64,000 nt of DNA, taken from Bin5 sp022827195 (GTDB lineage Bacteria; Chloroflexota; Anaerolineae; Caldilineales; Caldilineaceae). The stretch lies in assembly GCA_965208275.1 (NCBI GenBank), contig OZ242331.1:3472001-3536000 (forward strand). The letters are read 5' to 3'. How positions within the stretch are numbered: the stretch's first letter is position 1; each line of letters opens with the position of its first letter. This document shows positions 7,292-18,733 of the stretch, piece after piece. The translations under genes were made by a program, and so were the position numbers. The notes under the pieces are model-generated. The model ran no database searches and had not been told where the DNA came from. It saw only the letters and a list, made by a program, of their open reading frames with translations.

Positions 7292-8542
7292 CTAACCGGC
7301 AACCGTTGCCGCGGGGCGTGTATCGGCCGTGCTTACGCTGCTGCGCAGGAGCCCGCCGAGTGCCAGCACGAAACTGAGAAGGTAGACGATCCAGCCGAGA
7401 ACCGGGATCCGCCCCAGAATGACGATCAGCAATGTGCCCAGCAGCAGCAGATAGAAGGGCGCGTGGTCCCCGCCCAACCGTCGCCCGATGGCTTCGCCCA
7501 GCCAGTAGCCGGTGAGGAGCGGACTGAAGAACCAGACCAGAGCGGAGGCAGAGACGAGGAAAACGAACATGGCGACAGCGGGCAGCACGCCCCAGAGAGC
7601 AGCGGTGAATAGGACGAGTATGATCGACGCGATAGGAATGAAGATGAGCAGGGCCGCGGCGATCAGGCCGTAAACGCCGGTTTGGAGCGGGTTTGCGCGG
7701 ATTGCCGCCGCCGGACGGAGCAGCGTGTTGGGCCGGAAACGGAGGAGCAGCCATCCAAGAATGACGACGCCGATGACAATGGCGGCGGTTCTAAGGACCC
7801 AACGGATGAAGGCGCCGACAATTGAACCGCCAACGTCTTCGTCGGGTTCCTGGGCTTCAAAGCTGATGTCGCGGGCGATACCGGAGGGGAGTTCGAGCGG
7901 CTCGGCAGCGGTGTACTTGAGCTCGCCGCCGATACGAGCGGCATCATCGATATCAAACTCACCGGCCTGGATGTTGGCATCGCCGGCAATCACGCCTGCG
8001 AAGTCGAGCGCGCCCATGCCGCCGAAAAAATCGCCTCCGATCGAGCCGGAGATGTCGGCGCCGCCGGCAAAGGCGAAGAGATCACCGCCGACTTCGCCGC
8101 TGATGCGGAGCCCTTGCTCGATGGAAGGGAATTCGGCGTCGAAAGAGAAGTCAAAGGGACCTCCTCCACCGGCCACAATGGCATCATCCCCGACCAGCCC
8201 GGAGATTTCGACACCGCCAGCCGCGACGCGCAAGTCGTCCAACACAACGCCCGCGACAACGATGCTGCTACCTCCCGCCCAAAGGTCGCCTTCGATGACC
8301 CCAGTCGGCCCGATCTCTATATATTGAGCTCCTGCGATCAGGTCTCCCTTTACGATGCCGTTGATGTAAATCTCGTTGGCGCCGACGTATAGATCGTCAT
8401 CGACTACTTCACCCTGGGAGACCGTGTACACTTCTTCGCCCGCCAGTTCGGCAGAGAGTGCCGCGCTTGAAACGGCCACGGCCAGAAACACAACGAGTGT
8501 CAACACAAGCCAGCGGTTTGCGGCTTTTCCTGAGATCATCAC
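7292..8542 (-). CDS. Membrane protein with bactofilin-like beta-repeat ectodomain
   Basis: A 416-residue protein. Residues 1-31 form a signal peptide (VLTLVVFLAVAVSSAALSAELA). Residues about 35-235 are Gly/Val/Ile/Asp-rich short repeats such as GVIEGDLWAGGSSIVVAGVVLDD and GGDLFAFAGGADISGS. This is the pattern of bactofilin/polymer-forming beta-helix domains, here on the exported side. Four hydrophobic segments follow between about residues 240 and 400. The architecture (signal, beta-helix, C-terminal membrane block) is widespread in Chloroflexota and Firmicutes, and its role is unproven. It may organise at the cell surface or sense envelope state; that is inference. Confidence 0.75.
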   Translation of the reverse strand: MMISGKAANRWLVLTLVVFLAVAVSSAALSAELAGEEVYTVSQGEVVDDDLYVGANEIYINGIVKGDLIAGAQYIEIGPTGVIEGDLWAGGSSIVVAGVVLDDLRVAAGGVEISGLVGDDAIVAGGGGPFDFSFDAEFPSIEQGLRISGEVGGDLFAFAGGADISGSIGGDFFGGMGALDFAGVIAGDANIQAGEFDIDDAARIGGELKYTAAEPLELPSGIARDISFEAQEPDEDVGGSIVGAFIRWVLRTAAIVIGVVILGWLLLRFRPNTLLRPAAAIRANPLQTGVYGLIAAALLIFIPIASIILVLFTAALWGVLPAVAMFVFLVSASALVWFFSPLLTGYWLGEAIGRRLGGDHAPFYLLLLGTLLIVILGRIPVLGWIVYLLSFVLALGGLLRSSVSTADTRPAATVAG

Positions 8543-8718
8543 ATTCGCCCCTTAGGTCTCCCGAAGTCATGCGCTGTAGAACCGAAGAAATCGCTTCGAT
8601 CGTACACTATGCCATGAATCAGCCCAAGTTTCGCGCTTTGTCAGAGCCGGGGGCAAAGGGAAATGTATGCCTCTGCCGTTACGGGATAGGAGGCGAAGTG
8701 TCGGGGGCGTTGGCGGCA

Positions 8719-9600
8719 TCAACCGTGATAGACGACGTTGTGGAACAGGTCGGGTTCCTGGTAGGCGCTGGGCGCGGGAAAGGCGCGCGTGTAGCTTTCG
8801 TAGCGGGAGAGACGTCGACGCAGCGGTCTGGGCAGCGCGCGCAATGTGGAGGGGCCGCCGCTGTACTGGCTGGCATGGGCGCGGCTGGCGCGTTCCTTTT
8901 GGTCGAGAAAGGCGTCCACGTCGATGCGGGCGTGGATGGGCGTTTCCCAGCCGGCGATCTGGACGAGGTCGACGTCCTCGTTGCGGCCCACCTTGCGGGG
9001 GTTGCGGCCGGTCAACTGCATGAATTTGACGATCCAACGCAGCGTGCGCTTGTCAAAACAGGTGTAGTAGAGCTTTTGGGGCCGGTGCGGGGGCATTTGT
9101 GCGCCTGCCGGGGACGCGGGCGCTGCTAGTTCCTGGCCAGCGGCATAGAAGGCAACGGTGGCCGCTTCGCAGCAGCGGACGTGATCGGGATGTCCGTAGC
9201 CGCCGTAGGGATCGTGGGTGATCACGACCTGGGGCGTCAAACGGCGGATGTAGTCGACCAATTCGAACGCCAAGCTTTGGACCGGCTGCTGCACGAGCGC
9301 CCTGGGATGGTCGTTGTCGGACGAGCCGCGCATGCCGCTGTCGCGATAAGGCAGATTCCAGATGCTGGTTATGCCGAGATGGACGGCAGCGCGGGCCAGC
9401 TCTTCGCTGCGCTCCTGGGCCAGGGTGCGATTGTCCTGGCGGCGGTGGCTTTCGTTGACGGTGCCGGCGTCGCCGTCGGTTGCGATGATGACATGCACCT
9501 GCACGCCCTGTGCGGCGTAACGCGCCAGCGTCCCGCCCGGCCCAAAGCTCTCGTCGTCGGGATGGGCAAATACGCCCAAAAGGGTTCGTAGACGGTTCAT
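8719..9600 (-). CDS. PIG-L/LmbE family N-acetylglucosaminyl deacetylase
   Basis: A 293-residue zinc-dependent deacetylase of the PIG-L/LmbE/MshB family, which removes acetyl groups from N-acetylglucosamine conjugates. It has the diagnostic metal motif AHPDDE at residues 12-17 and the second zinc ligand motif GGYGHPDHVRC near residue 135. The longer C-terminal region (YYTCFDKRTLRWIVKFMQL, then GWETPIHARIDVDAFLDQKERASRAHASQY) resembles the MshB/mycothiol-conjugate amidase branch. The actual substrate is not fixed by sequence, since no other thiol-synthesis genes are nearby. The start at 9600 is 33 nt downstream of the end of the spermidine-synthase-like gene on the same strand, so the two are probably co-transcribed. 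Confidence 0.92.
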   Translation of the reverse strand: MNRLRTLLGVFAHPDDESFGPGGTLARYAAQGVQVHVIIATDGDAGTVNESHRRQDNRTLAQERSEELARAAVHLGITSIWNLPYRDSGMRGSSDNDHPRALVQQPVQSLAFELVDYIRRLTPQVVITHDPYGGYGHPDHVRCCEAATVAFYAAGQELAAPASPAGAQMPPHRPQKLYYTCFDKRTLRWIVKFMQLTGRNPRKVGRNEDVDLVQIAGWETPIHARIDVDAFLDQKERASRAHASQYSGGPSTLRALPRPLRRRLSRYESYTRAFPAPSAYQEPDLFHNVVYHG

Positions 9601-9633
9601 TTGAAATGGCTTACTCCATTCGTCATTGCAGGC

Positions 9634-11241
9634 TCAGGCTGATTGTGCCGCAGGCAGCAGCTGCCCATGCGGCTGTGCTCTGGCGCGTAAGAAGCCCCAG
9701 ATGATGCGGTGCACCAGTTGTTCAACCGGCGCGCGGTCGTCGGTAAAAACGGGCGTGCCAGCAGGTGGCTGCGCGGCCCGGACGCGGGACAGACTCTGCC
9801 CGGCAAACTGGCGGAACTCGGGCGGGAGAGATAGGGGCAGCGTGGCGACGTTGGCGGCAAAGGCGGCCTGTGACGTCGGCTGGACGGCAGCGACGACGAG
9901 GGAGTTGCCCAGGTCATCGGGCGGCCCCGGTTCGTCCACGACCAGCACAGAGGGAAAGACCTCTGCCAAGGTCGCGGCGAGCGCGTCGACGAGAGCGAAG
10001 TCTGTCGCCGAGCGGCCGACGTTTATCGCCAGCACGCCCTGTTCGGTCATATGCGCCCGCGCCAGGCGAAAGAACTCGACCGTGGTGAGGTGGAACGGAA
10101 TGTAGGGCGGCCGGTAGGCGTCGACCAGGACGATGTCGAAGCGCACGTCGTCCGGCTGCTCCTGAAGCCAGCGCCGACCGTCGGCCGCAACAGCCGTCAG
10201 ATTGGGTTGGGTCATACCGAAGTAACGGCGCCCGATCTCGATGATCTGGGGGTCGAGCTCGACGCCGACGGTTTCAACGGCACCGTAGACCTGGTTGAAG
10301 AGATTGGGCGCTGTTCCGGCGGCGAGGCCTATGACAAGGACCCGCTCGTGGGCTGCGGGCGGTCCTTGGGGACGAAAGAGAGGCGCCAGCAGAAAATAGT
10401 CCCAGATGCCGTGGCTGAGCAGGCTGTCGGGATGGTAAACGCTGTGGAGACCAACGCCTTCGTTGAGCTGGAGATGGCGTTCGCTGCCCCATGCCCTCAC
10501 TACGATATAGTTGTAGAGAGATTCGTCTTCATATAGAATTGGGCTGTCGTTCTGGCTGTCCCATTGGGCGCGCACGCTGCCCGGATCGAGCATTGCCAGC
10601 GTCAACGTAGCCCCGAGAGCCAGCAAAGAGAACCCGGAGAGCCGCCGGCTGCGCATGTTGACCAGCGCGGTCAGGAGGGTGACGGTCAGGAGCCAGCAGG
10701 CGAGCAGGTAGAAGCTCCAGCGTGTGCCGTAGACGGGGATCAGCCACAGGACCGGCAGGAAAGTGCCGACAATGCTGCCGCAGGTTGCGATGGCGTAGAG
10801 CCGGCCGGCGACGCGTCCCGTCTGCTGCAGGTCGGAGACTGCCAGACGGACGGCCCACGGGCTGACTGCGCCGAGCAGGATGACGGGCAGGCTGAAGAGG
10901 AGCAGGACGACGAAGAGCGAGCCCGCGAGCAGACCGGGCAGGTAGTCATTGAGCCCGATGACGGCCAGGCGCAGCACAGGGGGGCTGATGACCGGCGTCA
11001 GGGCGACGCCGAGACCGGCCAAAGCGGCGAGGGTGAGAAGACCGCCGAGGCTAGGGAAGCGGTCGGCCAGTTTGCCGCCCAGCCAGGCGCCCACGGCCAG
11101 GTAGAGCAGGATCAGGCCGATCACTGCCGCCCATACGATCTGGCTGTTGCCGAACCAGGGTTCCAGCAGACGGGCGGCGCTCAGTTCGACGCCCAGGGTG
11201 ACTGCGCCCGCGGTGAAGACGAGCAGCGAGAGAGATTTCAT
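9634..11241 (-). CDS. Fused membrane/spermidine synthase-like protein
   Basis: A 535-residue protein with two parts. Residues 1-220 are hydrophobic with about seven membrane helices (begins MKSLSLLVFTAGAVTLGVELSAARLLEPWFGNSQ). From about residue 260 there is a Rossmann methyltransferase-like domain of the spermidine synthase family. This domain contains VLVIGLAAGTAPNLF (nucleotide/SAM loop), VGVELDPQIIEIGRRYFG (acidic loop binding the ribose) and DIVLVDAY. Such fusions are common in bacteria with no demonstrated polyamine synthase activity, so I do not claim spermidine production. The start at 11241 is an ATG; the downstream PIG-L gene follows 33 nt after its stop. Confidence 0.88.
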   Translation of the reverse strand: MKSLSLLVFTAGAVTLGVELSAARLLEPWFGNSQIVWAAVIGLILLYLAVGAWLGGKLADRFPSLGGLLTLAALAGLGVALTPVISPPVLRLAVIGLNDYLPGLLAGSLFVVLLLFSLPVILLGAVSPWAVRLAVSDLQQTGRVAGRLYAIATCGSIVGTFLPVLWLIPVYGTRWSFYLLACWLLTVTLLTALVNMRSRRLSGFSLLALGATLTLAMLDPGSVRAQWDSQNDSPILYEDESLYNYIVVRAWGSERHLQLNEGVGLHSVYHPDSLLSHGIWDYFLLAPLFRPQGPPAAHERVLVIGLAAGTAPNLFNQVYGAVETVGVELDPQIIEIGRRYFGMTQPNLTAVAADGRRWLQEQPDDVRFDIVLVDAYRPPYIPFHLTTVEFFRLARAHMTEQGVLAINVGRSATDFALVDALAATLAEVFPSVLVVDEPGPPDDLGNSLVVAAVQPTSQAAFAANVATLPLSLPPEFRQFAGQSLSRVRAAQPPAGTPVFTDDRAPVEQLVHRIIWGFLRARAQPHGQLLPAAQSA

Positions 11242-11419
11242 AGGGGAGCGGTGTCAGACCTGCGGCGACCTCCTCGGAACTGTTTTCACAGTATAGCATA
11301 TTGAATGCGGCGAAGGAGAGAGGCTGGATGCAGCTGGCCGGCGCGTGTTGGGAAGCGCGAATGGGGACGCGAGCGAGTGCTCCCCGCAACTTCGCTCCTT
11401 TCGGAAGAGGGGGTTCGCG

Positions 11420-12508
11420 ATGAGCACTTCAGGCTCACAGAGCGACGCGGCAGCGCCTTCGGCGATCGGCCCGATCGCGCTCTTCGGGTCGGGGGAGACC
11501 GCGCCGGGCGCGCACCGTATCCACGAACGGGTGATGCGCCGGCTGGCGGCGCCGGTAGAGGTTGCCATATTGGAGACGCCGGCCGGTTTCGAGTTGAACT
11601 CGCCCGCGGTGGCGGGCAAGGTCGGCGCCTACCTTGAGCGCCATTTGCGCAACTATTCTCCCCAGGTTTCGATTGTGCCAGCGCGCAAGCGCGGCACCGA
11701 TTTCGATCCCGACGACCCCGGGCTGGCAACGGCGCTCTTCGAGAGCGACTATCTCTTTATGGGGCCGGGCAGCCCCTCCTACACGGTGCGGCAGCTGCGC
11801 GACAGCTATGCCTGGCATGCGCTGCGCGCGCGGCACCGGCTGGGGGCTGCCATCTGTTTTTCGAGCGCCACGACGGTGGCGTCGGGCCGCTACGCGCTGC
11901 CGGTCTACGAGATCTACAAGGTCGGCCAGGACCTGCACTGGATCGACGGCCTCGCCTTTTTCAGCGATTTCGGGCTGCGATTGAGCGTAGTTCCCCATTG
12001 GAACAACAACGACGGCGGGCAGGAGCTGGACACGAGCCGCTGCTACATGGGGCTGCCGCGTTTCGCTGAGCTTTTGGAACTGCTGCCGGCGGACGTGACG
12101 GTGCTGGGCATTGACGAGAACACGGGCGTGGTGATTGAGCCGTCTGCTGGCGAGTGTGAGCTTGTGGGCCAGGGCGGCGCGACGGTGCTGTCGTCTACAG
12201 GGGAGCAGGTTTTTGGCAAGGGTACCCGCTTTCCCGTTACAGCCTTGGGAGATTGGCGAATGCCCGCGTCGGCGCAGGAGGGCATTCCCGATGAGATATG
12301 GCAGCGGGCGTGCGCCCTTCAGTCCGCGAGCGATGAGGCGGCGAAGGAGCCGACGCCGCAGTCGATATTAGAGCTGGCGGAGCAGCGTCAGGCTGCGCGT
12401 GCCGAGCGAGACTGGGCTGTGGCTGACGCGCTGCGCGATGAGATTGCAGCGCAAGGGTGGCAGGTCCACGACACGCCGGAGGGGCCGCGATTGGAGAGGG
12501 TGGCGTAG
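11420..12508 (+). CDS. Peptidase S51/cyanophycinase-like protein fused to a CysS C-terminal-like tail
   Basis: A 362-residue protein. Residues about 15-285 have the class I glutamine amidotransferase-like fold of S51 peptidases: it opens with IGPIALFGSGETAPGAHRIHERVM, has the oxyanion/serine region GAAICFSSATTVASGRYALPVYEIYKVG, and ends the core with VLGIDENTGVVIEPSAGECELVGQGG. The last 50 residues (ILELAEQRQAARAERDWAVADALRDEIAAQGWQVHDTPEGPRL) match the C-terminal tail of cysteinyl-tRNA synthetase rather than any peptidase. I chose the ATG at 11420 because a GGAAGAGGGGG ribosome site lies just upstream. The substrate and the use of the tail are unknown. The gene is divergent from the spermidine-synthase-like gene and converges on dnaN. 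Confidence 0.82.
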   Translation: MSTSGSQSDAAAPSAIGPIALFGSGETAPGAHRIHERVMRRLAAPVEVAILETPAGFELNSPAVAGKVGAYLERHLRNYSPQVSIVPARKRGTDFDPDDPGLATALFESDYLFMGPGSPSYTVRQLRDSYAWHALRARHRLGAAICFSSATTVASGRYALPVYEIYKVGQDLHWIDGLAFFSDFGLRLSVVPHWNNNDGGQELDTSRCYMGLPRFAELLELLPADVTVLGIDENTGVVIEPSAGECELVGQGGATVLSSTGEQVFGKGTRFPVTALGDWRMPASAQEGIPDEIWQRACALQSASDEAAKEPTPQSILELAEQRQAARAERDWAVADALRDEIAAQGWQVHDTPEGPRLERVA

Positions 12509-12580
12509 GTGGGTCCCAGCAGTTGCGCTCCACCTTTGAGTGCTTCGCAACGCCGTCCGGTTAAATTGCGAGCGACTTGC

Positions 12581-13795
12581 TCAGCGCGGCGGGTGCATCG
12601 GCATGACGACGTGGAGGAACTCCTCGTCGCCTAGCCCGACGGGGCGGATTGTGCCGGGGCGGTTAGACTGTGTGGTTTCCAGCACGACCTGTTCTTCGTC
12701 GATCTGACTGAGCACGTCGATCAGGAAACGAACGTCGAAGTCGATCTCCAGCTCGTCGCCTTCCACCATTGCATCCAGCTCGTTTTCGCTGTTGCCCTGT
12801 TCGGGGCTCGTAGCGGAGAGATGCAGGTTGCCGACACCGCCGTTGTCGCCGGACTCGATCTTGAGGCGCACGATATTGGCGTTGTCGCGGGCGAAGAGTT
12901 GCGCGACCCGCGTCGCCTGCAGCAAGGCCTCTTTGCCGACAACGGTACGCGTATTGTTGCTCTTGGGGATGATCGCCCGGTAGTCGGGAAAGCGGTCGGC
13001 GATCAGCTGGCTGACGAGATCGACCTGATGGAAGGCGCCGCGGTTTTCGGGCCCTTTACCCCACACACGGAACAGAATCTGATTGCGGGCCTGCGTGACG
13101 GTGACCTGGACCGGCCGCTCCTCGTCGGCGTCAACGATAATGCGGCCCAGCTCGCCGAGGTGGCGGGCGGGCACGACCACCGACATATCCTCGGTGAAGG
13201 CCTCGTCGACCTCGATGCTGCGCACGCTGAGGCGGTAGCCGTCGGTGGCGGCAAGGGAGAGCCGCTCCTGGGCAAAGGTGACCTCGACGCCGGTGAGGGT
13301 CGGGCGGCTCTCGTCGGTGGCCGCTGCGAAAACGACCTGGTCGATCATCTTGGTCAGCCCCGGGGTCTCTAAAGCGATTGTGCGCCCCTCCAGAGTCTCG
13401 GCGGCCTCCTCCGGCCCTTCGCCGTTATCGACGGTCGGGATTACAGGAAACTCCTGGGCGTCGATGCCTTTGATGTTTACATCGTAGTTGGCGCTGCGCA
13501 GGCGGAGCGTTTGCTTGCTGACCAGCAGCTCCATATCGATCTTGCCGGCCGGCAGGCTATTGACAAACTCGGCCAGCAGGCGGGAGGGGACGGTTATGGC
13601 GCCTTCATCGTCGACGGTGGCGCCGACCCAGCAGTTGATGCCGATCTCCAGATTGGTGGCGGCCAGCCGCAGCTGGTTGTCCTTGGCTTCCAGCAGGATA
13701 TTGCCCAGTACCGGCAGTGTGCTACGGGAAGATACCGCGCGACCGACGATCGAAAGGCCCTTTGACAAATTCTCCTGAAAGCAGCTAACGCGCAC
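12581..13795 (-). CDS. dnaN: DNA polymerase III subunit beta (sliding clamp)
   Basis: Ring-shaped processivity clamp for the replicative polymerase; dimerises around DNA. The 404-residue product has the usual three clamp domains. Typical features are the N-terminal MRVSCFQENLSKGLSIVGRAVSSRSTLPVLGNILLEA and the C-terminal DVRFLIDVLSQIDEEQVVLE, ending HVVMPMHPPR, near the family consensus MP.R. I chose a GTG start at 13795 with a GGGAGGAAAAC ribosome site, rather than the longer ATG frame, because homology begins there. No dnaA lies beside it. The gene is preceded by its own promoter at 13848-13876. Confidence 0.96.
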   Translation of the reverse strand: MRVSCFQENLSKGLSIVGRAVSSRSTLPVLGNILLEAKDNQLRLAATNLEIGINCWVGATVDDEGAITVPSRLLAEFVNSLPAGKIDMELLVSKQTLRLRSANYDVNIKGIDAQEFPVIPTVDNGEGPEEAAETLEGRTIALETPGLTKMIDQVVFAAATDESRPTLTGVEVTFAQERLSLAATDGYRLSVRSIEVDEAFTEDMSVVVPARHLGELGRIIVDADEERPVQVTVTQARNQILFRVWGKGPENRGAFHQVDLVSQLIADRFPDYRAIIPKSNNTRTVVGKEALLQATRVAQLFARDNANIVRLKIESGDNGGVGNLHLSATSPEQGNSENELDAMVEGDELEIDFDVRFLIDVLSQIDEEQVVLETTQSNRPGTIRPVGLGDEEFLHVVMPMHPPR

Positions 13796-13847
13796 GTTTT
13801 CCTCCCGTCCGTCAGGAACGTAATCTAAGTCTCGAGTGAATGCCGCA

Positions 13848-13876
13848 AATATAGCACAGTGGAAAGTTGCGGCCAA
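13848..13876 (-). promoter_or_regulatory. Promoter of dnaN
   Basis: On the minus strand, TTGGCC (13876-13871) is separated by 17 nt from TATATT (13853-13848). The expected start is near 13841, giving a leader of about 45 nt that ends in the GGGAGGAAAAC ribosome site of the GTG start codon. Confidence 0.5.
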
Positions 13877-14172
13877 ACCCCGGCGTGTGGATCAAACCGA
13901 AACGGTTGGCGCGGGATCGCAACTCTTGCAGAGGGCTACCCGCGATCGCAAACACAGCCGATCGAAAACACAGCGGGTGGAAGGGAGTGCGAGTCGGAGC
14001 TCGTTTGGCAACCGGTGCTCGGATTCTCTATAATTGAGGCAATCGCAGACGGTGATGAGAAGGCGGGAGCGCTCCAAAGTACGGTGCCCGGGACCTGGGT
14101 GCGTTGGGTCGGCGGCAAAGTTCTCGCCACTTTACGCTCCGCAACCATTTAAGCAAAAGCGTGTTATAAGGT
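13877..14172. other. Intergenic region between divergent dnaN and sigma factor genes
   Basis: Together with the dnaN leader this is a 377-nt gap between divergent genes. I see one nonamer close to a DnaA box (TGTGGATCA, one base off TGTGGATAA) at about 13886 but no cluster of boxes and no AT-rich unwinding region, so no origin is called. Short ORFs here have no recognisable products. Confidence 0.5.
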
Positions 14173-14862
14173 ATGAAAGGGAACGCTTCGACCGGGGGGG
14201 AAAGCAGCGCCAACGGCAGCCAACCGCAATTCTCGGCGACGCAACAGGAGGAGGAGCGGGCGGCTGAAGCGGCTTTGGTGGCGCAGGCGCAGAGAGATCC
14301 GCAGGCATTTGGCGAACTGTACGAACGCTATATCGATCGCATCTATTCGTATGTGTATAGCCGGGTGCAGAACGTTCAGGACGCGGAAGACCTGACGGCG
14401 CGTATCTTCTACAGGGCATTGGACCGCTTGGACAGGTACGAGGACAGAGGGCTGCCCTTCGGCGCGTGGCTTTTCCGCATTGCCCATAACCTGGTCGCCA
14501 ACTGGCACCGGGACCAGAGCCGGCGGACCTTTCTTCCGATCGACGGGCTGGTTTTTCCAGGTGAGAGGCGTGACGAACCGGAGGCCACAGTAGAGAGGCG
14601 CGAAGGGGAAGAGGCACTGTGGGCGGCGATTGAACGGCTGCCGGAAGAACGGCGCCGGCTGCTTTTGCACAAGTTCGGCGATCAGTTGACGAATCTGGAG
14701 ATCGGTGAGTTGATGCAGAAGAGCGAGGGTGCGATCAAATCGCTATACTTCCGCACACTGGCGGCGCTGCGCAAGGATCTGGGCGAACAGCTTGATGACG
14801 ACGGGGCGTCCCCCGTTCCTGAAGCGGAAAAAGGCGGAGGAACCAATGGAGACCGCAAATAG
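14173..14862 (+). CDS. ECF-type RNA polymerase sigma factor (sigma-70 family)
   Basis: A 229-residue sigma factor that would redirect RNA polymerase to alternative promoters. Region 2 spans about residues 50-115 (FGELYERYIDRIYSYVYSRV, then DAEDLTARIFYRALDRLDRY and PFGAWLFRIAHNLVANWHRD). Region 4 spans about 160-205 (ERLPEERRRLLLHKFGDQLT, then NLEIGELMQKSEGAIKSLYFRTLAALRKDL). The first 35 residues are a polar extension. Its stop overlaps the start of the next gene by 17 nt in another frame, the usual arrangement for a sigma factor with its membrane-bound regulator. The stimulus is unknown. Confidence 0.9.
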   Translation: MKGNASTGGESSANGSQPQFSATQQEEERAAEAALVAQAQRDPQAFGELYERYIDRIYSYVYSRVQNVQDAEDLTARIFYRALDRLDRYEDRGLPFGAWLFRIAHNLVANWHRDQSRRTFLPIDGLVFPGERRDEPEATVERREGEEALWAAIERLPEERRRLLLHKFGDQLTNLEIGELMQKSEGAIKSLYFRTLAALRKDLGEQLDDDGASPVPEAEKGGGTNGDRK

Positions 14863-15271
14863 ACTGGCCTGGTGGCGGCAGTTCAGAGTAGGCTTTTTGA
14901 GCGGCATCCCCTTTTTGCCATCGGCGCGCGCCGAAACAGAGGCTGAAGCGTCTGATGAAACGAGTGACGAAGCGCTGACGGAGGCAGAGGAGAAGCAGTT
15001 GGCGCAGATGGTGTCCTTTCTCGACAGGCTCTTCCCGTTTGTGAAGCCGTCGCCGACGTTTCGCGCGCGCTTGAAGCAGGCTCTGCTGGCTGAGCACCGG
15101 CGGCGGCTGGCCAGCGGCGCCGCGGTGCCGGCCCCGCAGGAGGGCGGCATCTCCTGGCGCTGGTCGCTGGCCGCGACAGTACCCCTGCTTATCGGCGTGC
15201 TGGCCACTATCCTCTGGCGGCGCAGCCACCGCTCTGACGAGCAACTGGCCTCCCTGATCGGCGGACAGTAG
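14846..15271 (+). CDS. Single-pass membrane protein, probable partner (anti-sigma) of the upstream sigma factor
   Basis: A 141-residue protein starting at an ATG (14846) inside the end of the sigma gene, preceded by a GGCGGAGGAA ribosome site. Residues 26-95 are acidic then basic and helical (TEAEEKQLAQMVSFLDRLFP, FRARLKQALLAEHRRRLA). One membrane helix lies near residues 105-123 (SLAATVPLLIGVLATILW), with a short polar tail. No zinc-binding HxxxCxxC anti-sigma motif is present. The overlapped position after a sigma gene and the topology suggest an anti-sigma role, but sequence alone does not prove it. A strong terminator follows. Confidence 0.7.
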   Translation: METANRLAWWRQFRVGFLSGIPFLPSARAETEAEASDETSDEALTEAEEKQLAQMVSFLDRLFPFVKPSPTFRARLKQALLAEHRRRLASGAAVPAPQEGGISWRWSLAATVPLLIGVLATILWRRSHRSDEQLASLIGGQ

Positions 15272-15314
15272 AGCGGCACTTCGACTTTCCAAAGCACACA
15301 ACAATTCCCGACTG

Positions 15315-15340
15315 CGCAGCCGCAAATGCGGCTGCGATTT
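15315..15340 (+). terminator. Rho-independent terminator after the sigma factor operon
   Basis: CGCAGCCGC (15315-15323) pairs perfectly with GCGGCTGCG (15328-15336) around loop AAAT. An AT-rich tail (ATTTATTTC) follows on the plus strand. It is oriented for the sigma/membrane protein operon; gyrA converges from the other side. Confidence 0.7.
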
Positions 15341-15447
15341 ATTTCACACCGACTTGTGGGAGATTCCGCCGCCCCAGCGGGGACTGCGGTCGGACTTGAC
15401 GGTTTCTACGGACCAGCGACAGAGCAAGAGAGGCTTCTTTTGCTGTG

Positions 15448-18552
<3,105 letters not shown>

Positions 18553-18733
18553 CTTCGTCGTCTACTCGCAAGAATGGGTGTGAAGCGGGAGTTCTATGCC
18601 CGCACTGTTCAATGTTCGCATAGGGGCCAGATCACGTCAAAGAGGGCAGGATAGCGAGCAGATGCCGCAATCAGGGTTGCTGCGATAGGGCATGGCTTGG
18701 GAGGCCGGGCGCGGCGCGGTGTTCGCGGCGCGC

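Noticed and set aside
13796..14172. Replication origin beside dnaN
   Set aside because: Only one near-consensus DnaA box was seen, there is no AT-rich element, and dnaA is absent from the window.
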